A stretch of 64,000 nucleotides of DNA from Chaetorhynchus papuensis (taxonomy: Eukaryota; Chordata; Aves; Passeriformes; Rhipiduridae). Of this stretch, positions 19,831 through 33,812 are shown in pieces; position 1 is the stretch's first letter; the number at the start of each line of letters is the position of its first letter. A program made the position numbers and the translations under genes. The stretch is taken from the NCBI GenBank assembly GCA_013396525.1, contig VWYX01000716.1, forward strand, positions 238,035 through 302,034, given 5' to 3'. The notes beneath the pieces were generated by a model, which ran no database searches, was not told the origin of the DNA, and saw nothing but the letters and a program-made list of their open reading frames with translations.

Positions 19831-22663
19831 TTCAAACAGAAATATTCTTTAAAGACATTTGATTTGTTCTGAAGGAATTTGTAGCTTAGGCTGAAACATA
19901 AAATGTTGCCAGTATTCCACGGGAGTAATATTTGAATAAAAATATGTATCAGGTGCTTTCTTTCATCAGGCAGATGAATAATTTTTTTTGAAAATATTAT
20001 TGTTCAAATAATGCAATCAGCTAAGAAAAATAAAGTTTAATCTTTAGATTATTTCAAACATAATTTGTTTTTATGCCTATACTGTAATATTTGATATGCT
20101 TTTGCTTTAAAGGAGGAATGAAATGAAAAGCTTGCTTCAAAAGTAATGTATGAACAATAAAATATACAGCTATGAATATAATGTTATAAAAATACATGAT
20201 GTTTTGGATGTCCAGAAGGATGAAATTAATTGTCTACCTTGATTTTAAAAAATACATCAAAAACTAGTATTCTTTGTGAAGTATCTTCTAACATCTTAAA
20301 CAGAAATTAAAAAAAAAAAATCTGTATTTTTAAGGTGTTGTTGGAGAAAACCTCAAACTTTGCACAAATACCTGTGTTTCTATAATTAGTAACATTTTAA
20401 TTCATTTTGCCTCTTTTTTTTTTCTCCTTGCTGAGACTTAAAGCTTACTGCTTCTTATTTAATTTTTTGCTGCTCTCCTCTCTCGTCCGACAGCAGAGTT
20501 TCTCTCCCCAGATTTATTGTTAATTTTGGAAGCACACTCTGCTGTCAGTGATTTTATTTGTATCTGAACAACTCCCTTTTGCCCTGGCATCCCCTTACTG
20601 CGAGTGGTGGAGCAGTTCCAGGCTTTGGAAATCACTTGGATTTTGGGTTCTCTTTTTCTGGAGGAGCAGCTGCTCCCCATCAGCTTTTGCCCCTGACTCT
20701 CAGGAACTGCCCTTCACCCCCAGACCCTGATCCTTCCTCTCCCAGAGCAGCACCTCTGTGGCAGAAAGGGCTTTCCTTCATCAGCTTCGTAGCGAATTCA
20801 TCCTCACAGAGGGCACTTTTGACAAAATTCTCACTTATTTGTGTGTCACACTCTGGGTTTTGGTCCAGCAACCACCAGGTTTGCTTGCATAAGCAGAGAA
20901 GGTTTGGGACTTAAATAGGTAACAGCAAAATGAAAGATCCTTGAAGCAGATGAAGTTTATGTGTATTAAAAAAATATCCATGAAGGCTCTCCGTTTGTAG
21001 GCTGCAATTATTGTTATTAATATTGGGGGGGAAAAAGTACTTTTGCTGGAATTAAGTATTCAGAGCACATTTTTAGAAAGTCAAATTAAAAACTAATCAA
21101 TGCAAATTTACATGACAAAAAGATTCTTGGAAATGGATAAAGAGTGAACAGAAGAATCTTTACTTACGAGATAGTATGTTATTACTTTGAGCATTTTTTA
21201 AAATCACATGTCAATTACAGTTTGGTGTGATTTCAACTCTTGTTATAGGTATTTTCATGCCAGTAGGTATTTTATCAGTTGGACAAAGCAACACATAAAA
21301 GTCATTTCAGCTTTCTTCATAAATATGCCAACTTTCTTTATGTACATTTGCTTTCTACCATAAATATGTTGATAAAAAAAAATCAGTCTAGACTCAAATA
21401 AATGAAAATTATGCTTATTAAATCTAATGTCTGGTGTCAAAAGTAAGGTGTCAATCTTACCTATCTTACTTCTGAGCAAGGCAAACAAAGCTTCTAATTA
21501 TAATATTTAAGTTTAAATATAGAATTATTGTTCAAAAACGGGAAACAATGGTGTGGTTGTTCTTTCTACAGCTATATGATTAAGACTACTTATGTCTCAT
21601 TTTATGCAAAATAAATGACACATGATTGTGATTTAATTCACGCTAAGTAAATGTCTACAGGGATTTATGACAGAAAAAAAAGCAAAAGCAATAACAATCC
21701 ATACCTTGTTACTTGTCAATAACCACATTCAGAACAGTGGGGAGCAGGGAAAAATAAATAATTGCTCGGAAAAAAGACAACCCCATGGGTACATGGGAGG
21801 AGTAGCACGCAATAATTTACACCACGTAAATCCGAGGCTGATGGTGGTGACACAGTGAGTTATAAATTGATGCAGTCCTGCACCATCCTGCTCTACTTCA
21901 TCCTCCCTTCCCTGTTGCCACCACTCCCAGGTTGAAGGGGCCTCAATCCCCGTCGCTGGCGCCGAGATCGGCGCGCTCCGTGAACGCGGGGCTGCGTTCG
22001 GTGAAGCGTTTGCTGAGCGAAGATAAGGGGCTGACATTTGCAGTTTCCTTCTTCAGGAATCATAAGACAGAGATGTTTTGGTGTGCAGGGGAAAACAGGA
22101 GCAGGAAGTGCCCCTGGTCCTCCCCTCTTCCTGGTGAGGTGAGGCACGGGTGGCTTCCAGCTGGTGCAGGTTGGATTTGGGGACTGGTCTCCAACGTGAC
22201 CCCAACTCTTCAATCTGGGCAGGGAGTGTCCCAGCACTCTTCTGGCTTTGGCCATATAAAGTAGTATCAGGAAAAGCTCGATGTGCCAAGTTTAAGTCCT
22301 AATGCTGCTTGGTGGCAGATGGGCAGATGTCACCAGCATGCCCTGGGGGCCCACGGGACCGGCCCCAAGCACCCAGCCTGGCACACCCCATGGAAATGCA
22401 AACCTCTGGTATTTTGGGGTGAGACTGAAAGCCATACAACTGCCTGGGTGGATTGCTCAGCCTGTGTTGGTTATGGAGGATGATGCGAGGCTGCTCCCAG
22501 CTTTAAAAGGATAATTTGTTTGAAGGTTGACTTTAGTGGGTTGTAGGTGCAGAAAAGGTGCTGAATCTGTCTCAGGGTAAAGAAGCCAGATTTGTTTGCA
22601 GGATTTATGGAGTTTGCACTGGTCTGACAGAAAGCTGTCTCCTTAACTCACCAGTCCTGTGCA
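19831..22663. other. AT-rich unique DNA, no gene seen
   Basis: Very AT-rich from 19900 to 21700, with runs of ATTA and AAAATA and no repeat family recognised. A T11-type run lies near 20413. The sequence turns GC-rich from about 21890, including a CpG micro-cluster (21950-22020) that is listed separately, and stays GC-richer to 22500. Overlapping open frames on both strands at 21730-22290 reflect the high GC content and show no known domain. Confidence 0.5.
21950..22020. promoter_or_regulatory. CpG micro-cluster
   Basis: Fourteen CpG dinucleotides occur in about 71 bp, including GTCGCTGGCGCCGAGATCGG, CGCGCTCCGTGAACGCGGGG and TGCGTTCGG. The flanks are almost free of CpG. Such clusters survive in vertebrate DNA mainly where methylation is low (promoters, orphan CpG islands) or after recent insertion. 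It is too short to meet the usual CpG island length. No TATA box or clear transcript start is seen beside it. Confidence 0.45.
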
Positions 22664-22746
22664 GAGCCAGGAGTCGAACTTGATGATCCTTGTGGGTTCT
22701 TTTCAACTCAGCATGTTCTGTGATTCAGTGATTCTGTGATTCTGTG
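22664..22746 (+). mobile_element. CR1 LINE 3' tail, sense
   Basis: Matches the extreme 3' end of a CR1 subfamily: GAGCCAGGAGTCGAACTTGA, TGATCCTTGTGGGTTCTTTT, CAACTCAGCATGTTCTGTG, then tail units GATTCAGT GATTCTGT GATTCTGTG. It differs from the copy at 7653 in the block before the tail, so it is a different subfamily. The body upstream is missing or too diverged to see. Confidence 0.88.
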
Positions 22747-25700
22747 TGGGTTTATGCTGTGGCCGGTGTACCAACTTCCAAAGCTCCCCTCAACAGCGCT
22801 GAGGAATTTTGATCCTTTGCCATATTTCTTCACTGTTTGGCTTGACAGAAAATTATCAATCACAAAGAAAAGCACCCGGTTTTGCCAGGTAGTATTTTTT
22901 TATTACACACCTTCTGTTCACTAGACTTTGCTGGGACCCAGCAGTTCATTACATGGAAGCCCCCCACCTTTTGTTGCATATGGCTTGAAACTCCAGCTCT
23001 GCACACAAATTGCCAGATTCCGTATTGTTTTATCCTAACCTTTGTGGGTAATCCTAAAAGCCTGCCTTATCAATTGAAAATCATACAATATTAGACTTAA
23101 TACTGCAAGGTGCTGCTTTATAATTCACATAACAAGCTCCTAAAGAATTCAAATAGCAAACACATCCTGCTCCTCGGTGGTGGGAGGTTGTTTAGATCAG
23201 CACATGCCACATCTCCAGGATCTTCCACACTTCAGGAACCCTACAAAGGCAATTGCTGGTTCCTGGTAGCAGGGAGCATGCCTGGAGCAGGAAGATCTGT
23301 TTCAGCCTTTTGGGCATTTGAAAACATCACTCACTTTGCCCTTGTACAACTCCAGGTACAGCAGGAGAATGGAAATCACATGGTGAGACTACAACTGGTG
23401 TTGGCACCACCCCTGCATTGGGTTCATTTGTGAATTAAAATAAAGGCTTTAATGCTGATTGTTTTGCCTGTTAGATTTATGTACGATGCCACATGTGTTT
23501 ATATACATTTGTAAAAGTCTAATAAGAACAATCAAGCAATTACATCATTTTGCACTGCATATGGAATGCACATAAAAAGGCAATCACGCCATGGTGCCTC
23601 CCATCTCTGTGATGGAGGTACTTTGAAGGCTATAAATAGACAAGAAGCCTCAGAGTAAATTAGCAACACTATAATTTCCACTAGACACCTGCCTTGTAGC
23701 ATGGATGTGCCCAGGTGCACTTTGTACTTATATATTTAAAACTGATGTTTTGATTTCTAAATACCCCAAACACTCTTTTGTTGGTAATTTTCATTTTCTG
23801 GCTCTGTTTTTAGCTACATACTGATTTCATGTAGTCCCAGGAGAAAAAAAAAAGGAGGGTGAATAATTCCTTAAAATAATTTGAGATGAAGTTCTATCCA
23901 TGAATTCCTGGTCTGATTCAAACCTTCTTGAAGTAATTTAAGAGTTTTGAAGACACTTTTGTGGTCTTTGGCTCACATGTGTAGGTCTATTAATTCTGCA
24001 TATTAAGGACCACCCAGTTTACAGTTGGTGTCTCAGCTTCAGCGGAATAATTCTAGCTAAAGATCTTATTCAGAGACAAATACATAAGGAAGTGAAATTA
24101 GTTAGCTATATAAATCAGGAAATACTTCTGTTTCCATGAAACTGCCTTAATAACAGCAACAACTTGTCAAAGAGACTTTAGATAACAATAACAGCTACAT
24201 TCAACAGGGTTATAAATGATGCAACATTGAGTTACTTTTCAGAAATCAGCTACTGTAAAAAGTAAATATTTAAAGTAGAGAAGTATCTCTTTTGTCTACC
24301 CCGGACACATCACAGTTCAATTTTTGCAGGAGTCGATGGAACATTTTGTTTCAGGGCTTATCTCTTCATTAGCCACTACAACAGTGGGCAGTGTTGCATC
24401 AATATTACAGACACATTTCCCAGGCATAGCTGATGTTCCTTGGAGTCAGTACCACACATCTGAGGTGCCTGAGAAACACGAAATTGCATTTGATAGCTCC
24501 CAAATTGACTTGTTTCATTTAATTTAAAAAACCCCACAAGACTTTGGGAGTGAGCCTGCTCACCAAAACAGTACAACTCCTCTTTAGTGTACATGTGTGT
24601 ATAAATACATACATATATGTATATGCAAATAAATGCATACCTCTGGCTAAATATGTGTTCTATTCTGCTCTGAGAGATGCTAAATATGGAAACTGTGGAA
24701 AGCTGACTGAATTTTGCAGTTCTCTTTGGAAAATGGGACCAGTACATTCTGTTACTTTTGGTACTTTGGGAAACAGGAGTTTCACATCACAGCACAAGGA
24801 CTGAGTGCATGTTTCTTACATCTCCAATCAGGCAAAAATAAAATATTTTTGTAATACCTGCAAGCGTGCATAAACCCACAAGGCCTTTCTGATTGCTAGA
24901 AACAGGAATTTAGAAGGGTTACTTGCTGCTGTATCATCAGGCATTGATGATACAGATGCAGCCTTCCCATCAGCTATCTCCCAAGTCCCTTGGCACATCA
25001 ATCTAACATAGATTTTACTAATTGAAACCTTTCCACACACACATTGTAGTTGAAAGGTACTATAATAATGCTCTATTTGGAAATATCCCTTAAAAAAAAA
25101 TCAAAATTCATCAAGTGCTTTCGTGGCCTTGAGTGGGTACTTGAGAATTGAGCAGCAGATGTAACATTTACACTGAAGTGCCTCTCTCAGGCACTGGACA
25201 TGTGTGAAATGGGTAAAATGTATTATAAACCCTCTTTACCAGTGAGTCAGTAAGGGGCCTAAGACTGGCTTCCAGCCTGCTTCTGTTCAAAAGTTTGGAG
25301 AAAAGGTAAAATCTTGCACGTTTCCTTGTGTAGGTTCTTTATCCACTGCAAATAACCTTAATAAAAAAAAAATATATATTCATCAGTCTAGCAGCCTGCA
25401 TTCACTGCAATCATGTTTGATGTCTCCTGAAGAATTTGACTGTGCATATTTTGCTGGAGGAAACATGTGTGTTATTTATCAAATAGGCTTGTCTTCTTTC
25501 CAGGACTGCCAAGGATAATGTTATGCAATGTTACAGGATGAGATGACAGATTACTGGGTTTCATGCCAGTAAATGATCTCTGATAATGCTGGGAACTAAA
25601 TATAAAAATCAGGAACTGGAGAGATGCAAGAAGTTGTGCTTCTTTTGGACTGTTTCATAGTTTACTAGAGAAGAGAGAGTTCTGAAACTTGGACTTTAGG

Positions 25701-28700
25701 AACCATGGGCTGTGGAATCTAAAATATTAGGCACCCAGCAGAGGTTTTATACAGTAGTTTCCCCTAATCTCAGAAACATCTGTTCATTTTTAGAAGTAAA
25801 TCTGTATACAGTTTACGTTTCAAGGAGGGTCAGATTCCATTCTTCAATTTCCTTTTTGTGTGTGTGCCTGTGTATCATTTATTGTATTTGCAATCATCGT
25901 GGGTTCTATCCCTGCTTTCTTTTTCCTCCTGGAGTTGCCTATCCCCTTGAAATAAAGCTGGCTCCTTTTCCAATCAAGTAATGTGCAAATAAAAATGATT
26001 CCACAAGTGTCAGCATGTGATATTCCCTCTTTGTTAAAACTGGGAGCACCCCAAGCAATGCAAAAAATAAAATACCTTCTGGAAACATGGGAAGGGATTT
26101 TCCTTGTACTCAGAAGCTGCAGGACTTCCAGAGCACATCAGCCAATTGATTACCCATTTAGTCTACTCTGTTTCCTTTCATAGAACAAATAAGATTTATG
26201 ACAATTTAGAGATGACATGAAGTTCTGAAGCTTCATTTGATTTTTCGGCTTCAAAGAAGGAAGGCCTCCAGAACAGAGGCACTGGGTTCTTACCACACAG
26301 AATTGATTTTTCTGGAGGCAGCTCTTCCATTCACCGACTTGACTGGAGGCCCTTTTTTTAGGAATGCCTTCCCAGTAATTCAAGGGCTGGCAGTGAGCAC
26401 AAGGGGATGTTCCCTCCTAAGTTTCTTTCCATTCTCTTAACATTAGTGCTGGTGTCCAGATTGCCCAAGGCATGGGGGATTTGTTTTTAAACAAATTTTC
26501 AAAGCAGTCAGTCTGGTTGGGTGATAGCTGTAGAAGGGTTGTCAGCTTAAGCTGCAGCAAACAATAGGAAATGCTGGACAATCATGCATTCCTTTGGAAA
26601 TCAAAATGCATTTTCCTTGTGGTAACACAGGAGCTCAACACAGCAGGGGGAAAAAGAACAACTTGTTTACACAGGGTTTTGGGGTTTAGAGCACTTAATG
26701 AGTGATGCTGTAGGATCGTGCTGGTGCAGGTACCCAGACCCTGTGGGCAGTGCAAGAGAGCATCCCAAGTATGTAAGGAGAGGAATAATAATAAAAAAAT
26801 CTGTGAGAGAAATCACTTCATCAATTTTGGCTTTTTAAATTTTTGCTTGATTAGTACATGTGGATGAGTCCATTGGCACGTAAGCTAATGGCTTCCTGAA
26901 GAATTAAGGGCATGTAATTTTGAACAGAAAAGGCAGAACCCTCAACTAGGCTGCTGTGTGCCTCTGCTGTGCAGAGCTGACCTTTCCTGTTAAGCAAACG
27001 CACTGCTGAATCGTGGTTCTTACTGCTGTTTGTGGTTTTATTCCTCTTTACAAATTATATCAACCTTGGCTGGAGCTTCTGAATCCCTGTGGCCTGATCC
27101 AAGTGGGTCACACCCTTTGGGGCTGGTACAGACACAGCTGATTTTGGTCATCATTGCTGTGTTCGGTTCTGCAAGCCAAGCCCGTGTCCATGCAGACACT
27201 CTGCAAGTGTGTCAGGACTGGCTTTGCAGCTCCAAGCCCCTTGACCATAAGGGACCCAAGCACAGCCTCTCCTGACTCAGCCAGTGCACTCCAGTTGTGA
27301 ATCCACATGCAGCAGAGCACTGACAAACCTGTGAGATGCTGTACCTGATAGCAGGGACATGTACAAGTAGGTCTAACCTTCTAACTCCTGGCATTTCAAA
27401 CCACTCTGTCTTTCTTGTTCTTCCAGCAGCCTCCTTGTTGAACAATATCAGGCAAAGGACAGAGCTTGTAAATCTTTGCCTGCAGGAACTTTAGGGATGT
27501 AGGAACAAATGCTAAGAATGCTCAGGCTTTCAGAAAAGGCCCGAGGTCCTCCAGGACTTTAACACTTCCCCCCAGAAGCTTTTTGGAGACAAGACAAAAA
27601 ATATTTGGCAGTATTGAATGAATCAGATAATGCAAGGCAATCCAGAAGGATGAGTGTTGATTTACCTGTTTCTCCCCGAAGAGAAGGAGGGGACACGCAC
27701 GGGAAATGTTTTCCTTGATCAAAGGCCATGGTGAATGACTGCAGTAAAATGTATCAACTTTCATGCTTCATTTAGCTACTGCAATGCCTAATGAGAAATG
27801 TAGAAGTTTAGTGGTTCTCTGACAGCTCTGGGAGCTTGGAATCAGGTTCATGAGGAGCCATTAAAATGCTAACCAGAAATTGTTAACTTATAAAAACTAT
27901 ATCTAGAGATATTTTTCCCTGTTTTTGGACTATTGCCTATTTTAGAGCAGATAACTGATTCCATCATGCAAGAAGATGCTCCTAGCAGAGGTCTTCAGTG
28001 ATAAATCTCTTATATCACATTGGAAAAAGGGAAAACAGAGTCCTGTTTGTATTCAATATGACTAAAATGAAGATATTTTCTCTCTCATCCCCACTCCTCC
28101 TGTCTGCTCCTAGTGATAGATAAACTCTCTCTGGAGGCAGAGAAGATTTTCTGTTAACTAAGATCAGGGGCCTGAAAAGTAAAATGCAGACTAGCTTCTG
28201 AATAAAGAAAATTACCTTCCTTGTTTGGATCCAAAGTATTCATATTGGTTGAAATATTAGAAAAATCCTCTAAAGTAAAAGAGGTCCTTTTCTAATGCTG
28301 AAATTTTCCTTGGGCAAAATTAATTTTGGGAGAAATTTCCTCATGAAAGAATCTAAATGAAATATTTTTACTCATGACTATAAGTAATGACCCCTTATGA
28401 TCCCTTCTACTGTCAGTGAAAAAAAAAAAGCCCTCAACAATTTTCTAGATACAAACTAGAAGACAATATAACTTTTTAAAAAATTTCTCTTTATTCCAAA
28501 CTTCTGCAGCATCCCTCATGTTCTGGTAGACTGGATAAGGAGAGATCTGGATTAAAATTGGTTTTACAAAAGCAAACCCAGATTAAGAAGGTTGATGAGT
28601 GCAATGTAAAACCACCTCAGTTTGCTCAAACTTTTATCTGTTTCCCTCTTCAACTCTAAACTTTCGTGGATGAGATAAAATAGGAACTGAATCCAAACAA

Positions 28701-30559
28701 GCCGGTTTTGCAAAAGCTCCTCAGCTCTTCTCTAAAAATAAGATTAAAGAAATCCTCTAGCCTGCAGGAGATGACTTTATCTTGTTACATTGCAAACCTC
28801 ATTCCCTTACTTTAAATCTTCTTCTCCCTTACTAAAGATAACTAATAGGGATGCTGAGAACCATTGTATTCTGTTGACATCTTTAAACATAAAGCAAGCT
28901 ATCAATATCTGGCTTTCGAGGGGTCTCTCTGCTACCGTTCCCAAGTACAAAAGTTTATAGTCATATCATTATGAGAAAGACATATTTCTACACATGCTAA
29001 TGGAATTTACTTTTGTGAATCTTATTGAGGAGCCCGGGACACCAAGGACATTATTGTGCTGTGATTTGTGCTGGTGTAACACCCCCGAGTTCAGCAGAAT
29101 TACATGTGATTTCCTCTCTGCTACCCTGCAGCAGACAGGGGTCCAGAGACATTGGGGCAGGCCACGAGCAGGAAACCAAATTCTGTGCCTTTTTAAGTTA
29201 ATTTATGCTAACGAAATATGATAGCTAAAATCACATCCCATTACGACAGAAAATTATGACATGGTGACTTTCCTGGAGCTGCATTCACTTCTTTGTGAGG
29301 TGAACTTACTGTGACAGGTTTAGACATTTGTCCAGACAAGTCCTGCATATTGTTTATAAGAATTCTTGTTTTTAAAATAGTACTGATGGCAACAGTCTGC
29401 ACAGAGCTATCAATATGCAGCATTCTTGGCAAAGATGTGTCTGGCAGGGAGGGAGGAGGCAAATTCTTTTTTCGTTTGCCACAGCGAGAAGTTAATGTAA
29501 TGGCTCTAGATCTGTAAATACTCGAGATGAGATCCTGGCTCAATATCCTTTGCACAACTCACTGAGAATGCTGACCAACACAATAACTTAATAAGGATCA
29601 ACTGAACCCATCTAAGTCTCTGAGTAGTTTCCCTGATGATGTTTTTCTTTGCTTTTATTTAGCACGGCGTGATGAGCCCATTTCACTATCTGACACCCTC
29701 TGGGCCAAGTGCATCCCTGTTGTAACAAGATCTCTCATATTTAGAGAATTACTTTGGGATGAATGTGGTCTCTTGTGTTTGCACTAAGCATAATACAGAC
29801 ACTAAACTGTGGATTATTATTTCCTAGTGGGAGATCTGTGTCTTGTGATGAGATTAAGGAGGATGCAGCTGTGAACGGGACCAGTTCGGCTAAGTTGCTC
29901 CAAAAAATTTTAACTAGAGTAACTTTGGTTTGTGAAAAACTGGCTGTGTGCTATGCTCAGGAATAAGCTCCCACATAAAATCCTTGCAAAGCATGTGCAA
30001 AGCTCCTCTGTGGTAAAGCAGAGCTGTTTTGACTAGCCATATATGTTTCCTGTGTAAATCCGCCACATCCTGGTCTATGGCTCACTTGCATATCAAGTTT
30101 TCATGTGAGTCAGATTCCCAAGGCATCCTTGCAGAATAATAAAGTCATACATGACCGTGTAAATGATACCCCTGAAAAAGCCCCTCAGTCTTCTTTTCAA
30201 AGTCGTTTCCAAGCCCAGATTTACACATTCCAGTTTCCAAAGCTGCTCAGATAATTGCCAAAACAAGAGCGCTCCACTGTGCTCATCTCTAATTAGTAAA
30301 ATCTGACTTTTGTCTTCCTGTGACAATAGCTTTGTGTGTCTCTGAGAAAACTGGAGATTTATAGGATACTGGTGATATTTATTTTGAGATGGAATTTTGT
30401 TCATCATTTCAGAATAGCTAAATAAAAGGCAGTATTTCTGTTCATTTAAATCACAATTTGTGCATTCCTTTTATCACTGCAATCCTTGAGAATGTGGAAG
30501 ATACAAAATCAGTATAACACATTAGCAATAGATAATACAGTCTAAATAAACATAATAAG
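22747..30559. other. AT-rich unique DNA, no gene seen
   Basis: Nearly 8 kb with no recognised gene or transposon. Short low-complexity pieces occur: an ATACATATATGTATATG stretch near 24610, an A9 run with TATATATA near 25365, and an A10 run near 28420. ATTA-rich texture appears around 29180-29300 (TAAGTTAATTTATGCTAACG). Open frames do not exceed about 125 codons and none shows a domain. A single AP-1-like TGAGTCA lies near 25243. Confidence 0.5.
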
Positions 30560-30830
30560 CTTTCCTATATGTCTCTAGACCAAACCTTATCTAAAAATAC
30601 CCTAATGAAGCTGAACCATCCAATTACTTGTTTCTTGGAGGAACCCCTTATTAATGACATTGCAGTGAGGGAAAAACATTAATTATTGGACACAGTGGGA
30701 TCTTTTACATTCTGTCTAGTCTGGACAGCACCAATTAATGCAACAATAATTATCAGCTAGCATGGCAGGCTGGCTGAGCACAGCTCCTATCTGCTGATTG
30801 GGTGGGGAATGTGGGACAGCTCTCAGGCTG
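30560..30830. promoter_or_regulatory. Candidate conserved noncoding element
   Basis: Repeat-free block with CATCCAATTACTTGTTTCTTG, CCTTATTAATGACATTGCAG, AACATTAATTATTGGACAC, CACCAATTAATGCAACAATA and ATTATCAGCTAGC in fewer than 200 bp. Five separate TAAT/ATTA cores with intervening SOX-like ACAAT strings make this one of the more enhancer-like pieces. Conservation is inferred, not measured. Confidence 0.35.
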
Positions 30831-32374
30831 TGCAGATTTCTCAGACTTGGACCTCTTTTATTTTTTTGCATTGGTATTTGAAAACTGAATCCTAGAGTTA
30901 TTAAAACAGGTGAATTACACCATTGAGGCAGGGGCTGTGGTTACGAGAGGCAAAGCACAGGTGCCACCATGTGAGAAATTCCCTTCCCTCCTTTATCTCC
31001 CACCCACCTGCTGTCTGACTTTCTGTCACTCGAGGTTTAACATGATCACCCTTTGATAAGGTGAGTGTGATGGTGCAGGCTTTTAAAGTTGTCTGTTTGC
31101 TTGCTCCCTTGTCCTCACCCCAGCTATCCCAAAATGACAGTTTACAAATGCAGAAGGAAATGTTGACATGATTTATTGCCACCACCGTTGCTGCAGTCTT
31201 GAAAGCAGAATGCCTATTCTCCATCAAATTCAACCCGAGGCAAACACCAAGTATGGGAAACTTCAGCTCGAAAGGTTAAAGTCTGCAAAAGTTATAAGTG
31301 ACTAGAGAGGGAACAATGGAAAGTGTTAGACAACCTGAATAACAGGCGTTACTACTCCACTGCCTATAATAATAATAATTCACCTTTTATCCATTGAAGA
31401 TAAAAGGACACAATGTGGGAAAATTAAGCTGTATAGACATCTTGGGGATATCTCATCTGAGATCACACACCACTTCTTTCTTGTGGTTATCATGATTTTA
31501 TCAGAGCCACTTTGAAGTCTATATAGCCTTATATCTCAGTTATCTACATTTCATCCTGTATGTATTTATTGCAGATGGGCCTAAGCTGCTAAATTCAGAT
31601 CCAAATCCAGATTCTGATTTTGAATTCCCTAAGGTCCGTAGCTAGCTTGAAGCTAGGGTTTTGGTTTGGAGTCATCTCTATTTATGGGTAAGAAAAAGGG
31701 GTTTAATATATGCTCTCCCAGACTGCATAGCTCTATATACGTGCACACAGAGTCACTGTACCTCACATGTACATCTAGGAAAAACAGAGTGTGGCCGTGT
31801 AATTAAAAGCTGCCTACACTGGTATTCGTACCTCAAAGAAGGATGGATTTATAAGTGAGCCTTAGCTCTGACATTTTGTGATTTCTGAGTGCTTTCCTTT
31901 ACAACCCTAACAAGCTTTTATCCGTGTTTTAACATCTGGAGCTCCAGCACAGACAAACACCCTCAGCTCTCCCTTTCACACAGGTAAAAACTGCAGCCAA
32001 CACGGGGTATTTTACAAGCCTTTGTGCACCGCGGTCTGTTTTTCTGTGTCACCTGTAGCCTTGACTCCAGCAGCAAACAAACGGTGACACAGATGTAAAT
32101 AGGGTTATAGAAAACCGGGCTGCCACTTTATTTAAAGCTTAAGAGGAATTCCCAAGGGGAACGAGTGTCCCGTTCACAGGGAGGGGACACCAATCAGCTA
32201 CACCAGGAACAAACTTCCCTTGTTCTGAGACAAGAGTGTGTAGGATAAGCAAGCCCTCTGTGACTAAAGGGAACCAGAAATGCTTCTACCTTTTGCATAA
32301 TACTGATGTGCTAATTAGGGCACTGATATCCTCAGAGGGCAGGCTCAAATCTGACGATATGTACAAAACACACA

Positions 32375-32420
32375 CTCTCCTCTCTCTCTCTCCCTCTCTC
32401 TCTCTCTCTCACTCCCTCTC
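32375..32420. repeat. (CT)n microsatellite, imperfect
   Basis: A CT/TC-rich run of about 46 bp with interruptions (CTCC, CTCCCTC), flanked on both sides by short CA repeats. Simple repeat without further claim. Confidence 0.93.
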
Positions 32421-33730
32421 ACACACAGACAAAGCATAATCAGATGGACAGTGGCAGCAGAAATCAAGAAAAACAAGTGCAGAAATAGTGTAAAAATGCA
32501 CGTCCAAGAGATTGGGTGGCATTCCTTTGTCAGGGAGCTGGCTGGTTGTACGGAGTCAGTCTGCCATCAGAACATTGTCATTTACTTAGTGGCTCTCTCA
32601 ACATGCTGGATAGGGACAATCCAGGCTTGCTCTGTCTTTTTGTTCTTCTTTATCCAATCATTTGTTTAGATGATGACATATTAATCATAGTCCAACACTT
32701 CACAGGAGTATGAGTGAGTTATCTGACAGTCTTTCCCTGTTGTTTTGTGTTTTGAAGCGTTTTGTATAAGCATCTCTTTCTCCCACTCTTCTCCATCACC
32801 TGGGCTTCCTAAACCTAATGAGGTGATAAAATGCTCTCCACGAGGGATAATCCGTTCTCCCAGTATAACTTAATTCCTTAAAGCTTCACATCTGGAAGAG
32901 ACTTCCAGAAACTACGTCTCAGCACCAGGGAGCTGGCATTTCCAGCTCTGAAATACCACTTCTCAAAAATAAAAGCCCTTTGTCTGACTAAAGACACATT
33001 GTGTCTGGAAATGTTGAAGGAAAAGGCATTTCCACAGCAAATGTTTATTCCTGATTCTAAATACCCTGCTAAAATTGATGAGTTCTAATAAACTGTTTGT
33101 GAAACTGGATAGGTGTCATTATATGCTCGACCTGAATAGGTATTTCTTCCTTCCGTGAAACCTGGAGCTTCTAATTTAACCTTGTAAATATGATGTAACA
33201 CTCCTGCCTGCAATAAATTGTAAGCAGGGACAGTTTTTAAATGATGCTTAAGTCCTGTTGCAATACATTTCATCATCCAGAAAACGCAGGAATGCTGCAG
33301 ACAGTCTGTTTATCAGGAAAAGTTAAAAAAGATCTTGCCGGTAGCATCGCCCCACAGATCCATTGAGAGTCTGCAAAAGTTTTTAGCCGTGCACATTCAC
33401 CTGCCAGATTGTGGAGAAGCAACTGAGGGGTCAGGCCCTGAAATCCCATAATGTACCAGTACTCAGGGCACCCTGTGATTTGCAGAAGCCACTCACTGCC
33501 CTTGGGGTAAGACATGCTCTCAGATCATGGGGGATCCCATGCAGATTCATCCTGGTGTGTACCAGTGTAGGACCACTAACTTAAACCAGTTGGGAACTGC
33601 AGGGTTTACAAAAATTATCAGCCAATCTATCTACACACTTCCCTTTCACCTAACAAAATGCTATAAAAAAATGTTCCTACATTTTAGGATTAGTGCATGC
33701 CTCTCTTTAATCCAAGGACACTGTGCTCCA

Positions 33731-33812
33731 GAGGAGAGAGGAAGGGATGGGAAGGCAGGAAGGAAGGATCAGAGGGAAAGCAGAACAAAGGTGGATGAAA
33801 GGAGGGAATGGT
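33731..33812. repeat. Purine-rich tract
   Basis: About 80 bp almost purely A and G (GAGGAGAGAGGAAGGGATGG and onward) on the plus strand with a few pyrimidine breaks. Long homopurine DNA can form triplex or altered structure; there is no direct evidence of function. Confidence 0.7.
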
